Shown here one piece after another: positions 1 through 8,503 of a stretch of 25,482 nt of DNA. The notes under the pieces are model-generated. The model was given only the letters and a program-made list of their open reading frames with translations, was not told the DNA's origin and made no database searches. Numbering within the stretch: position 1 is the first letter of the stretch; each line of letters starts with the position of its first letter. The stretch spans positions 1 through 25,482 of the forward strand of contig DHQK01000208.1 of the NCBI GenBank assembly GCA_002411085.1, given 5' to 3'. A program made the position numbers and the translations under genes. The DNA comes from Marinilabilia sp. UBA5340 (lineage in GTDB: Bacteria > Bacteroidota > Bacteroidia > Bacteroidales > Marinilabiliaceae).

Positions 1-1417
1 TGAGCCAGTTCATATCAAATGTAGCATCGCCATTGCACAAGCTGGTCAAGGTCGATTTTAAAGGAAAATCAAAGGCATCTGCATCACCTCCGTTGGAGGC
101 TACGTTATTTACCCAACTTTGGATGCTTGATGCTGACCCCCAATATTCACCCACAATGAAACGTTGCTGGTTGTCTAACAAAGGAAGATTGTTGATCCAG
201 TCGGCCACATAAGCTTCCTGAAAGCCGCGGACAAAATCAAGCCGGTATCCGTCAAAGTGAATTTCATTGGTGAGCCATTCTCCCCAGTCATTCATTCTGT
301 TTTGCACTCTGGGATCAAAGGTATTTAAATCATTGCCAAAACCTTTGGTGTTGGTGATGAGTTCATCTCCTGAGCCCCAGTCGCCAAGCCAGTCGTTCTC
401 ATCCACAGGGTGAAAATAGGAGTAATCCCATACGAGATTGGCTTCACCCTGACCGGTGTGATTAACGTATGAGATACCTGTGTTGGTGAGAGCTTTTAAC
501 TCATTATCGGCAAGGTTTTGACCGTTATACCATATTTCAAAAGGATAAAAACCATGTGTCTGATCAGCCCATAGCCATTCTTCTCCTGTTTGCCTGCGGG
601 CAGTGAGTTTTATGACAATATCTTTCCCTCCCGGAGCAGAGACTTTAAATTCATCAATGTCTCCTTCTGAATTGATAAAGGCCCTCACCGTTTCTCCTGA
701 TGCAGGGAAGGTATTGGTCTCCCCGTTGCCGTTGTTGGGTTCACTTTCCCAGGAGAAAGAGCTTCCAAATCCGGTGTTATTGTAGTCTATCTGGATGTCG
801 TATGCGCGTTCCTGGTAGGAGGCTGCATAATCCAGATAAAAACCTTTGAATTTAATGTAATAGTCACCGGCCTGTGCATTTTCAATAACCCATGTGATTT
901 CGTTGGTAGGATAGGGTACATATTGTTGTCCGTTGCGGTAAGCTTCGTCAAAAACATATTGTTTGACTGCCGGGTTTATTTCTGCATCTTCATCTGAAGA
1001 ATACATGTGATTCAAAATAATATCCGCATAGACTTCCACTTTGGGCTTTCCGTCGCTGGTGTCATGCATGGCAGAAATCATACTCTGTAGTTCCTGACGA
1101 CTTCCAAATCTTGTTTCAACAGATCCTTTCTGGTTGTAATTTCCCAGATCATAATGGTCGTAGATTCCGTATCCCATATCATTAATTCCCCAATTCCCTT
1201 TAGCGGGTGAGGGAATCCAGATACCGGTAATTCCGATTTCTTTTAAATCATTGGCTTTGTTGTAAAGATTGTCCCACCAGTGACCGTTGTTGTTTGCGGC
1301 ATCTACCGGAACATCCCAGTAAAAAGCCTGAAGCATTACATCATTCTGAGCCTGTGAGGCCGTCCCGTACGAAAGCATCAGCAAACCGATGCCAAGCATT
1401 GTAAAGATTTTTTTCAT
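1..1417 (-). CDS. Secreted alpha-amylase, GH13 family (3' end beyond window)
   Basis: I translated this frame from ATG 1417-1415; it stays open to base 1, giving 472 codons without a stop, so the C-terminus lies outside the window. Residues 1-24 form a signal peptide ending SQAQ. The barrel begins VMLQAFYWDVP (27-37). Conserved region I is ADIILNHM (131-138), region II is FDGYRLDFVRG with nucleophile D394, and region III is FIVGEYWG with acid/base E424; the third catalytic Asp (NHD motif) would lie past the edge. The wording resembles archaeal-type and GH13_5/GH13_7 amylases. It should hydrolyse alpha-1,4-glucans outside the cytoplasm. Between regions I and II lie about 255 residues, far more than the usual domain B; residues about 170-305 look like an inserted beta-sandwich. 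The AraC-type gene upstream on the same strand is its probable regulator. Family is certain; subfamily is inferred. Confidence 0.9.
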   Translation of the reverse strand, partial: MKKIFTMLGIGLLMLSYGTASQAQNDVMLQAFYWDVPVDAANNNGHWWDNLYNKANDLKEIGITGIWIPSPAKGNWGINDMGYGIYDHYDLGNYNQKGSVETRFGSRQELQSMISAMHDTSDGKPKVEVYADIILNHMYSSDEDAEINPAVKQYVFDEAYRNGQQYVPYPTNEITWVIENAQAGDYYIKFKGFYLDYAASYQERAYDIQIDYNNTGFGSSFSWESEPNNGNGETNTFPASGETVRAFINSEGDIDEFKVSAPGGKDIVIKLTARRQTGEEWLWADQTHGFYPFEIWYNGQNLADNELKALTNTGISYVNHTGQGEANLVWDYSYFHPVDENDWLGDWGSGDELITNTKGFGNDLNTFDPRVQNRMNDWGEWLTNEIHFDGYRLDFVRGFQEAYVADWINNLPLLDNQQRFIVGEYWGSASSIQSWVNNVASNGGDADAFDFPLKSTLTSLCNGDATFDMNWL

Positions 1418-1612
1418 TTTACCTGGAGTTTTGAATTTGTTAATACTCTTTCCCTACTTACTGAAGGGATTTTGTAAGGAGGGACGTAAATTCTATAGTA
1501 TAGGCGAATATTGAAAAAAGGGAAGTGTAAATCGACTGATTTCGGGTTTTAGGACATTTTGTAAAGTTTGGATTTGTTTTTTAGGAACATTAAATGTTTG
1601 TGAGTTAGTGAA

Positions 1613-3247
1613 TTATTCTTGTTTGTTAAAATATTCCCTGGGAGACAAACCTGTGACTTTTTTGAAGGCCAGGTTGAAAGTGGATTTGGAATTGAATCCT
1701 GCTTCATGGGCCAGATATAAAAAAGTACGGTTTTGGGCGCCTCCTGTATTCATTTTCCTGATGAACTCATTTACCCTGAATTCGTTCAGAAAATCCCGAA
1801 AGTTTTTGTTGAAACAATCGTTGATCGCTTTGGAGATGCTGTGAGGTTTTATTTCCATTCTTTCTGCAAATCCAGCTAAAGTCAGCTCTGTATCCAGGTA
1901 GGGTTTTTCCGTTTGCATGAAATTAAGAATTTTTCCGGCCAACTTCAGGTTTGGTTCATTTTCATGGAGGCTTTTTGGGGGTAGAAAAAGAGATTCATTG
2001 AAATAGACATAATAGAAGATAACGAACAGTTGCAGAGATGCAATGGAGAAAGGAATGTCCTGATAGCTCTGAATAAAAAGTTCCTCTGATGAATTAAGAA
2101 TGAAAAGAATTATTCCCGATGCCACAGCCAAAAGGTTAATGACCGTTCCCAGTTTTAAGAATGATAATTCCTCAGACCGGCGCTGGTTGGTTTTAAAGAG
2201 GCTGGTAATATTAATGCCTGGAATATCAGAGGAAAATACCGAAGAATGTTGGTTGTCGTTTTTTGGAGTTATTTCCCTTTTATTACCGAATATCCTGGAG
2301 ACTAGACTTAAAATATACACAGTAAAGACCATACTACCTGCGAAGAGGAAAAGAATGTCTGGTATAAAAAAATCGCCTATTACCTGGGCTTGCAGCCACT
2401 GAGCCCTCCAAATTCCAGACAGCCGGAAGATGTTAAAAAGAAAGACCAGGAGTGCCGGAATCCAATGAATAAAGATGAGTGGTTGGTTCTTTGTGTTATG
2501 AAAGGACTTAAAAAACCTCAGAGAAAGAGGAGCTGCCGCAAAGAGGAATGGCTCAAATCCCAGCATCAGTCTGAATTTCCACACGGGATTGGCGAATTCA
2601 AAAAATACTGCTCCAAGCAATATTGAAATCAGAAAGAAAGACCAGGCAATTGCTACGGAACTTTTTTCCCGATCATATTTTTGTCCTTTGCGCTTTATCA
2701 GAAAGACCAGGAAAAATCCGTTGAGGATAGCCGCAGATAAAATTAGGACATATAAAGGGAGCGATCTTTGACCTCCAATATCCTGCCAGTTCGCAATCTT
2801 TACCAATACCGGTTCTTTTATTTCTTCTGTCAGCTGCCGGTTGGGAAGATAAGCGTTATTGTAATTGGTCTCCATCTTCATCCAGGCGCCTCTCGAAAAT
2901 TTATATTCTATGGTATCATGGTTTTGCGGAATGATTACAAATAGTTTTCCGTCGGGCTGTCTTTGCAGGCGGTACGCGGGGTCATTAATTCGCCAGTTGT
3001 TGAAGTTGCCGCATACAAAAATAGTGTCTTCAGTAGGCGTGCTTCCCGGCAATGATTCTACAATAATCCTGATGTTTTTTTCCTGAGGAAAAGCTAGCGA
3101 ACCCAATAGGAGGAAGGTTAATAGCATACTTATCCCCCTGTTGTTAATGGCTTTTTTAAGCAGTAGAAGATATGGCGTGAGCCAGGTGCGATTTGCATAA
3201 ACCGACCTATACATCGTTGTTTGGCAAAAGGGTGGGATTTTTTTCAT
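1613..3247 (-). CDS. Membrane-bound AraC-family regulator with periplasmic CBM-like sensor and 7 TM segments
   Basis: The protein has 544 residues. Residues 41-55 look like a signal peptide. Residues about 58-140 contain IFVCGNFNNW (76-85), DPAYRL, DGKLFV and IEYKFSRGAW (113-122), a pattern typical of CBM20/CBM48-like starch- or glycogen-binding beta-sandwiches. Seven hydrophobic segments follow (about 163-184, 198-218, 227-246, 257-274, 294-317, 367-384, 399-417). The C-terminal 100 residues are an AraC-type double helix-turn-helix ending in the signature GFNSKSTFNLAFKKVTGLSPREY. With an outside N-terminus, seven segments place the DNA-binding domain in the cytoplasm. By inference it senses an alpha-glucan in the periplasm and controls the amylase gene 195 nt downstream. 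The start is uncertain: the ATG at 3127 (residue 41) would begin directly at the hydrophobic signal stretch, but that form lacks a basic N-region. Confidence 0.85.
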   Translation of the reverse strand: MKKIPPFCQTTMYRSVYANRTWLTPYLLLLKKAINNRGISMLLTFLLLGSLAFPQEKNIRIIVESLPGSTPTEDTIFVCGNFNNWRINDPAYRLQRQPDGKLFVIIPQNHDTIEYKFSRGAWMKMETNYNNAYLPNRQLTEEIKEPVLVKIANWQDIGGQRSLPLYVLILSAAILNGFFLVFLIKRKGQKYDREKSSVAIAWSFFLISILLGAVFFEFANPVWKFRLMLGFEPFLFAAAPLSLRFFKSFHNTKNQPLIFIHWIPALLVFLFNIFRLSGIWRAQWLQAQVIGDFFIPDILFLFAGSMVFTVYILSLVSRIFGNKREITPKNDNQHSSVFSSDIPGINITSLFKTNQRRSEELSFLKLGTVINLLAVASGIILFILNSSEELFIQSYQDIPFSIASLQLFVIFYYVYFNESLFLPPKSLHENEPNLKLAGKILNFMQTEKPYLDTELTLAGFAERMEIKPHSISKAINDCFNKNFRDFLNEFRVNEFIRKMNTGGAQNRTFLYLAHEAGFNSKSTFNLAFKKVTGLSPREYFNKQE

Positions 3248-3424
3248 ATTGATATTATAAAAACAGGAGTTTAAAATTACTACTTTTTAGGAATTTGGAG
3301 GGGCGATTCTGCCTGGTCGACTTTTGATAAAAATCATTGGTGGGAATTGGAAATTATTAGTTCTTTTATAACCTTATTTCTGAGCCATTTTTTGAAAGTT
3401 AATATTTTATCCAAATAGTTCGAT
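3248..3424. promoter_or_regulatory. Divergent intergenic region between the AraC regulator and gcvP
   Basis: This 177-base AT-rich gap separates two divergently transcribed genes and must hold both promoters. I see no exact TAnnTTTG box on either strand. A TTTG lies near 3391, followed by AT-rich sequence (TTAATATTTTATCC) before gcvP, but the fit is poor. No riboswitch-like structure, such as a glycine aptamer, is apparent ahead of gcvP. Confidence 0.35.
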
Positions 3425-6295
3425 ATGAGTCAATTTGCAGACCGACACATAGGGCCTGATGCCCGCGAAACAGACCTGATGCTTGAGCGTGTTGGGGCTT
3501 CATCACTTGATGACCTGATCAATCAGGCAGTTCCTGATGGTATCCGAATGAATAAAGAGCTGAATTTGTCACCTGCTTTGTCCGAGCAGGAGTATTTGCA
3601 ACGTATTAATGGAATTGGCTCCAGAAATAAGCTTTTCAAGACTTATATCGGAATGGGATATTACAATACTTCCACCCCTCCGGTTATAATACGAAACGTG
3701 TTAGAGAATCCGGTCTGGTACACTTCCTATACTCCCTATCAGGCCGAGATTTCACAGGGTCGTCTGGAGGCATTGCTTAACTTTCAGACGATGGTTTCGG
3801 AGTTGACGGCTTTGCCTCTGGCCAATGCTTCATTGCTGGATGAAGCCACCGCCGCCGCGGAAGCAATGATCATGATGTTCAATACAAGAAGCAAAACGCA
3901 GGTGAAATCGGGGGTGACCTCCTGCCTGGTAGATGAACAGATCTGGCCACAGACAAAAGCGGTGCTGGAAACCCGGGCAATTCCGCTGGGCATAGACCTT
4001 CATTTTGCAGATGTGGAGAAGGTGTCCTTTGATGCAGCGCGTCATTTTGGAGCTATAGTGCAATATCCCGATGCCCGTGGAGAAATCAGAGATTATCAGG
4101 GTTTCGCCGCCAGTGTTCATGAAAATGGGGGTAAAGTGGCTGTTGCTGCCGACCTGATGGCCCTGGCACTGATTGTGCCTCCAGGAGAATGGGGCGCAGA
4201 TATTGTTTTTGGCTCCACACAGCGTTTTGGTGTGCCTCTTTATTATGGTGGCCCTCATGCTGCTTTTTTTGCTACTTCTGAAGAATTCAAGCGATCAATG
4301 CCCGGGCGTATTATCGGAGTGTCAAAAGATGCTACCGGTCAACCTGCCTTGCGTATGGCTCTCCAGACAAGAGAACAACATATCAAAAGAGAAAGGGCTA
4401 CTTCCAATATTTGCACTGCCCAGGCACTACTGGCTATTATGGCCGGGTTCTACGGGGTTTGGCATGGTGCAGAAGGGTTGAAAGAGATTGCCGGTCGCAT
4501 TCACGGGCTAACGGTTCAGCTGCAGCGATCACTGGTTAGCAAAGGGTTTAAGGCCTATAATAAGAACTATTTTGATACATTGGTGCTGGGATTGCCTAAA
4601 GGTTTGACCGTAGGTGATTTGAGAGAGAAATTGCTCAGCAAAAAAATAAACCTGCGTTATTTCGAAGATGAGACTTTAATAGGTGTTAGTCTGGACGAAA
4701 CTACCTCGGAAAGTGATGTGCAGGAACTGGTGGATATTGTTACCGGTATGGTGGACGAAACCAGTGTAAATATTGAGGATTTTGCAGGCTTAGAGCTGCT
4801 GGACGAAAAGTTGATCCGGAAGAGTACCTTTCTTGATCAGGAGGTTTTTAATAAGTACCGGTCAGAAACTGAGATGATGCGCTACATCAAACGATTGGAG
4901 CGAAAAGATATCTCGCTGGCTCATTCTATGATTTCTCTTGGGTCATGTACCATGAAACTGAATGCCGCTTCGGAATTGTTTGCGTTAACACTGCCCGGCT
5001 TTACATCTATTCATCCCTTTGTGCCGGTGGATCAGGCGCGTGGATATCATGAGTTAATGAATGAACTGCGATCCGATCTTGCTGAGATCACCGGACTTGC
5101 CGATGTGAGTTTACAACCCAATTCTGGCGCAGCAGGAGAATACGCAGGCCTTATGGTGATCAGAACTTACCATGAGAGTCGTAATCAGGGGCACCGCAAT
5201 GTTGCCCTGATCCCGTCATCGGCTCATGGAACCAATCCGGCAAGTGCTGTTATGGCCGGTATGAAGGTAGTGGTTGTTAAGTGCGATGATCTGGGGAATA
5301 TTGATGTGGAGGACTTGAGAACCAAAGCTGAAAAGTACACCAGCGAACTGTCCTGTATCATGGTGACTTACCCGTCCACGCATGGGGTGTTCGAATCTTC
5401 AATACTGGAAGTGTGTGAGATTATTCACCAGCATGGAGGACAGGTTTATATGGATGGAGCGAATATGAATGCTCAGGTGGGCATTACCAGCCCCGGAATA
5501 ATTGGGGCGGATGTCTGTCACCTCAATCTCCATAAAACATTTTCTATTCCGCACGGAGGAGGGGGGCCCGGAGTTGGCCCTATTGCCGTGGCAGCTCATC
5601 TGAAAGACTTTTTACCCGGTCATACTGTTATCGATAACCTGCGGGATGGAATTTCTGCCGTTGCTGCAGCACCATGGGGGAGTCCGGGCGTATTACCTAT
5701 CACTTATGGTTACATCAAAATGATGGGTGCGGAGGGGTTGACCAGGGCCACAAAAATGGCCATTCTCAATGCCAATTATCTGGCGGTGGAACTGAAAGAT
5801 GATTATGGAATTTTATATACCGGTGAGAGTGGTAAAGTAGGCCATGAAATGATTCTCGAATGCCGGAAACTCAAAGCTGCTACAGGCATCAGTGAAATAG
5901 ATATTGCCAAACGCCTCATTGATTATGGGTATCATGCCCCCACTGTGTCATTCCCTGTTCATGGAACGCTTATGATTGAGCCTACCGAGAGTGAATCGAA
6001 AGAAGAACTGGATCGTTTTGTGGATGCCCTGAAGGCTATTTATGCTGAGATAAAAGAAGTGGAGGCCGGAATTGCAGATAAAGACGACAATGTGCTGAAA
6101 AATGCACCACATCCCGACCGTGTTGTGGTGACCGATGCCTGGGAGCGCCCTTATGGTCGTGAAAAAGCCGCCTTCCCGCTGGGATGGGTTAAAGAAAATA
6201 AGTTCTGGCCTTCGGTGGCACGTGTGGATGATGCCTGGGGTGACCGAAATCTGGTATGTACATGCGAGCCACTCGAGAATTATTCGGAAGAATAG
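3425..6295 (+). CDS. gcvP: Glycine dehydrogenase (decarboxylating), P protein of the glycine cleavage system
   Basis: The 956-residue length is normal for the fused homodimeric P protein (N-half plus C-half). It decarboxylates glycine with pyridoxal phosphate and passes the aminomethyl group to the lipoyl H protein; the T protein then makes 5,10-methylene-THF. The N-terminus has the typical RHIGP motif (residues 7-11). The PLP lysine is K704 in HLNLHKTFSIPHGGGGPG. The catalytic half also carries SLGSCTMKLN and QPNSGAAGEYAG. The start ATG at 3425 gives the expected N-terminus MSQFADRHIG. No gcvT, gcvH or lpd lies nearby, so the complex is encoded at scattered sites. The gene is alone between a divergent regulator and a convergent tpx, and therefore probably monocistronic. 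Confidence 0.97.
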   Translation: MSQFADRHIGPDARETDLMLERVGASSLDDLINQAVPDGIRMNKELNLSPALSEQEYLQRINGIGSRNKLFKTYIGMGYYNTSTPPVIIRNVLENPVWYTSYTPYQAEISQGRLEALLNFQTMVSELTALPLANASLLDEATAAAEAMIMMFNTRSKTQVKSGVTSCLVDEQIWPQTKAVLETRAIPLGIDLHFADVEKVSFDAARHFGAIVQYPDARGEIRDYQGFAASVHENGGKVAVAADLMALALIVPPGEWGADIVFGSTQRFGVPLYYGGPHAAFFATSEEFKRSMPGRIIGVSKDATGQPALRMALQTREQHIKRERATSNICTAQALLAIMAGFYGVWHGAEGLKEIAGRIHGLTVQLQRSLVSKGFKAYNKNYFDTLVLGLPKGLTVGDLREKLLSKKINLRYFEDETLIGVSLDETTSESDVQELVDIVTGMVDETSVNIEDFAGLELLDEKLIRKSTFLDQEVFNKYRSETEMMRYIKRLERKDISLAHSMISLGSCTMKLNAASELFALTLPGFTSIHPFVPVDQARGYHELMNELRSDLAEITGLADVSLQPNSGAAGEYAGLMVIRTYHESRNQGHRNVALIPSSAHGTNPASAVMAGMKVVVVKCDDLGNIDVEDLRTKAEKYTSELSCIMVTYPSTHGVFESSILEVCEIIHQHGGQVYMDGANMNAQVGITSPGIIGADVCHLNLHKTFSIPHGGGGPGVGPIAVAAHLKDFLPGHTVIDNLRDGISAVAAAPWGSPGVLPITYGYIKMMGAEGLTRATKMAILNANYLAVELKDDYGILYTGESGKVGHEMILECRKLKAATGISEIDIAKRLIDYGYHAPTVSFPVHGTLMIEPTESESKEELDRFVDALKAIYAEIKEVEAGIADKDDNVLKNAPHPDRVVVTDAWERPYGREKAAFPLGWVKENKFWPSVARVDDAWGDRNLVCTCEPLENYSEE

Positions 6296-6446
6296 CGTGT
6301 TATCCCGCTTTTGTTAGTCCACCATGGCGTTTATGAAACATGCCAATTCGGTATTTCGGGAACTGGCCTCAACTGGAAAGCACAGATGGAGCAGGACAAC
6401 CCCCGGAATCCGGTATCTACAATGCTTATGAGGATTTTCTATGATA

Positions 6447-6587
6447 AACAAAAGGCTGTCTCAAAAGTATTATACTCCAACGGTGTATTATGCTGAGTGT
6501 TGTCGAAGTATTTGTTTTTCAAGGCAAAAGATTCTTCGGAAAGCTCAGGGTTACATCTAATTTGGACTTTTGAGGCAGCCTTTTGTT
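6447..6587. repeat. 141-bp MITE-like element with 22-bp terminal inverted repeats
   Basis: Bases 6447-6468 and 6566-6587 are inverted repeats of 22 bp with a single mismatch (T6459 against the complement of G6578... the complementary position in the right arm). Each end carries the core AAAAGGCTGYCTCAAAAGT. The interior, 97 bp, encodes nothing and contains a small hairpin (6472-6488, ATAC.CC/GG.GTAT). From memory, ends reading GGCTGTCTCAAAAG resemble terminal repeats of IS1182-type elements of Bacteroidota; that is recollection, not a search. I see no convincing target-site duplication. The rest of the 356-base gap between gcvP and tpx (6296-6651) holds no gene and no clear T-run terminator. 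Confidence 0.55.
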
Positions 6588-6651
6588 GTGTTAATTTAGT
6601 ATTGAAAATATGTTTTAAAATATAGCTTCTTATTCTGTTCTCAAAATTTGC

Positions 6652-7164
6652 TTAAATAAGTTTTCTGATCACTTCCATTGCCTTGTCATAATCAGGCTCT
6701 TCGGTGACCTCCGGTACGTACTCCACATATTTAATTTTATTGTCTTTTCCAATAATGACCGTTCCCCTGGCCAGGAGTCTGAACTCCTCCATCAGAAAAC
6801 CATACTTAGTGCCAAAATCCACATCTTTATGATCGGAGAGGGTAACAATATTGTTGAGCCCTTCTGCAGCGCAGAATCGTTTTTGTGCAAAAGGAAGATC
6901 GCAGGAGATAGAAAGTACTACCACGTCATCCAGCTTATCTGCCTCCTGGTTGAAACGTCGGTTTTGTGCTGCGCAAACACTGGTGTCGATGGACGGGTAT
7001 ACCGCAATGACTTTTACTTTGCCGTCAAAATCTGTCAGCTTTACAGGTTTTAAATCATTGCCAAGAACGGTAAACTCTGGTGCACTTTGCTCTGTTTTAG
7101 GTTCCGAACCGATTAAGGTAACCGGGTTTCCTGCAAATTTAACTTTCGAATTGTTTCTTTCCAT
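6652..7164 (-). CDS. tpx: Thiol peroxidase (atypical 2-Cys peroxiredoxin, Tpx family)
   Basis: The 170 residues match the Tpx family in length. The peroxidatic cysteine is C64 in PSIDTSVCAAQNRRFN. The resolving cysteine is C98 in FAQKRFCAAEG; the 34-residue spacing equals that of E. coli Tpx (C61/C95). An extra cysteine, C88 (SISCDLPF), precedes it. The opening residues VKFAGNPVTLIG are also typical. There is no signal peptide, so it should reduce hydrogen peroxide and organic peroxides in the cytoplasm using thioredoxin. It is a single gene, convergent with gcvP. No obvious OxyR-type site is visible upstream. Confidence 0.95.
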   Translation of the reverse strand: MERNNSKVKFAGNPVTLIGSEPKTEQSAPEFTVLGNDLKPVKLTDFDGKVKVIAVYPSIDTSVCAAQNRRFNQEADKLDDVVVLSISCDLPFAQKRFCAAEGLNNIVTLSDHKDVDFGTKYGFLMEEFRLLARGTVIIGKDNKIKYVEYVPEVTEEPDYDKAMEVIRKLI

Positions 7165-7788
7165 GGTGTAATTTTTTATACTTTAAAAGTTGAATTAACA
7201 AATATTTGAAATATTATTATTGCTTCAGTTGATGTCCCTTTTTTAACAGGACCCTTTGTTTTTTGGCTTTTGACAAATTTTTTTATCTGATGAGGTTGTT
7301 TTTCATTTGACTATGAGGATGTTATTTGGTTTGATGTCAGTTGAGCTTCCCAAAATTTTTGTTAACAAAATCATGCTGTCGTTTTGTCTTTACAGCGTTT
7401 CTTTTTGATCTCATTTTTTTTAACGACCCCCGATTTTAGTGGGTAACAGCAGTTGTTGTCAGTGAGGTCTTGTATCTAACAAAACAATTTTGTAAAAGTT
7501 CTTTTGCGGGAGGATTTTAATAATTTGTTACTAATAGCCGTGCAAAAGGGGGGTATTGTCAAAAAAGCTTTCATTGGATGAATAAGTCTGTTAAAACTTA
7601 ATCGAATGTGAATATTAGCTTGTAAAATGTTTAATAATGCCCCTGAAAATAGGGGTGTAGTTAAGGTTTTGTAAAATAAAGGACTTTTGGGTCGTAAAAT
7701 TTGGTGGGGGTGAAAAACAGGTTTATGTTTGCATTGTGATCTTAAAGAAAGACACAAAAAAGAATGTTTCACTTAAAATTTTTCAATT
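7165..7788. other. 624-base non-coding gap between tpx and the secreted-protein gene
   Basis: I see no protein-coding gene here. The gap contains a perfect 14-bp palindrome TTTTGTTAACAAAA at 7357-7370, three direct copies of TTGTAAAA (7490-7497, 7620-7627, 7669-7676), a small stem CCCCT/AGGGG at 7640-7655, and the promoter described at 7700-7731. The left part must contain the tpx promoter, but no clear -7 box was found on the minus strand. A minus-strand open frame across 7476-7772 has no recognisable protein character and is not called. Confidence 0.5.
7700..7731 (+). promoter_or_regulatory. Bacteroidetes-type promoter for the 202-aa secreted protein
   Basis: A -33 box TTTG (7700-7703) is followed after 20 bases by the -7 box TATGTTTG (7724-7731), an exact TAnnTTTG match at the family's usual spacing. 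Transcription would begin near 7738 and leave a leader of about 50 bases, A-rich just before the ATG at 7789. Confidence 0.7.
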
Positions 7789-8397
7789 ATGAAGACAAAA
7801 AAGTTCTTATCTGTAGTTGCATTGGCAACATTGATGGTTTCAGTAGGTTCTACTGCAATGGCCAAAGGGAAAATCACTGTTTATCCTTATCTGGATACAA
7901 ATTATGCACTTGTTTCTGCACTGAGCGAGGAAATGGTTGATTTTTCAGTAGAGATTAAAACCGAAAAAGGAGAATTTGTATACTCCAGTGGTAAAGTTGG
8001 AAGCAGTGCTCAATTCAATAAGTTGTTCGATTTTTCAAAGCTGAGCGATGGAAAATATGTTGCAGTTTTGAAAGGTAGCGGAAAAACTTTCCTGAAAGAT
8101 GAATTTACTGTGGCCAACGGAAAATTGGTTAAAAAAGTGGCTGACAAAGACGCTGAAGAAATGGCAGCTAAAGTATGGGCCAAAAACGATTTCATCTTTG
8201 TGAGCTATCTCAACAAAGACTATGATGCTTACAGTATGAAAGTTGAAGATGAAAGCGGGAATGTACTGTTTGAATCTGCTTTGCCTAAGGAGCTTACTTA
8301 CTCTGGAAAATTTGATGTCTCATCACTTCCTTCAGGTACCTATTATGTAAGTTTGGTCTCAGGTAAAAACTCAAGTAGCTATGCAATCAGAAAGTAA
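7789..8397 (+). CDS. Secreted protein of unknown function with two beta-rich repeats
   Basis: The protein has 202 residues. A clear signal peptide occupies residues 1-25 (MKTKKFLSVVALATLMVSVG...AMA, cut before KGKI). The mature part holds two similar units: residues about 50-115 (FSVEIKTEKGEFVYSSGKV ... FDFSKLSDGKYVAVLKG) and about 145-202 (YSMKVEDESGNVLFESALP ... FDVSSLPSGTYYVSLVSG). Each has the order strand - turn - strand - SxLxxGxYxVxL, which is typical of small Ig-like or DUF3244/T9SS-sorting-like sandwiches in Bacteroidota. It is lysine-rich and lacks cysteine in the mature part. A good promoter and a strong terminator bracket it, so it is probably a single-gene, well-expressed transcript. 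I do not recognise a specific function; an adhesion, scaffold or envelope role is only a guess. Confidence 0.85.
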   Translation: MKTKKFLSVVALATLMVSVGSTAMAKGKITVYPYLDTNYALVSALSEEMVDFSVEIKTEKGEFVYSSGKVGSSAQFNKLFDFSKLSDGKYVAVLKGSGKTFLKDEFTVANGKLVKKVADKDAEEMAAKVWAKNDFIFVSYLNKDYDAYSMKVEDESGNVLFESALPKELTYSGKFDVSSLPSGTYYVSLVSGKNSSSYAIRK

Positions 8398-8441
8398 GCA
8401 GCAGGATCCTTATCAAATGAAGCCTTCGGGCTGTTCTTATC

Positions 8442-8482
8442 CGGGTGTATCTTTAATGTTTTAGATACGCCCGATTTTTTTT
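8442..8482 (+). terminator. Rho-independent terminator after the secreted-protein gene
   Basis: The stem CGGGTGTATCT / AGATACGCCCG (11 bp with one G-U pair; arms 8442-8452 and 8463-8473) is followed by A and eight T residues. It lies 45 bases after the stop codon. Read from the minus strand the hairpin lacks a T-run, so it acts mainly on the plus strand. Confidence 0.88.
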
Positions 8483-8503
8483 ATAAAAATCTTCGATTTC
8501 TCA

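Noticed and set aside
3830..4258. Minus-strand 142-codon frame inside gcvP
   Set aside because: It is antisense to a clearly conserved part of the P protein and matches nothing I know.
6311..6496. Plus-strand 61-codon frame after gcvP
   Set aside because: It runs into the left arm of the inverted-repeat element and shows no protein-like features.
7476..7772. Minus-strand 98-codon frame in the tpx/secreted-protein gap
   Set aside because: It runs antisense through the plus-strand promoter, has no recognisable domain and its composition looks random.
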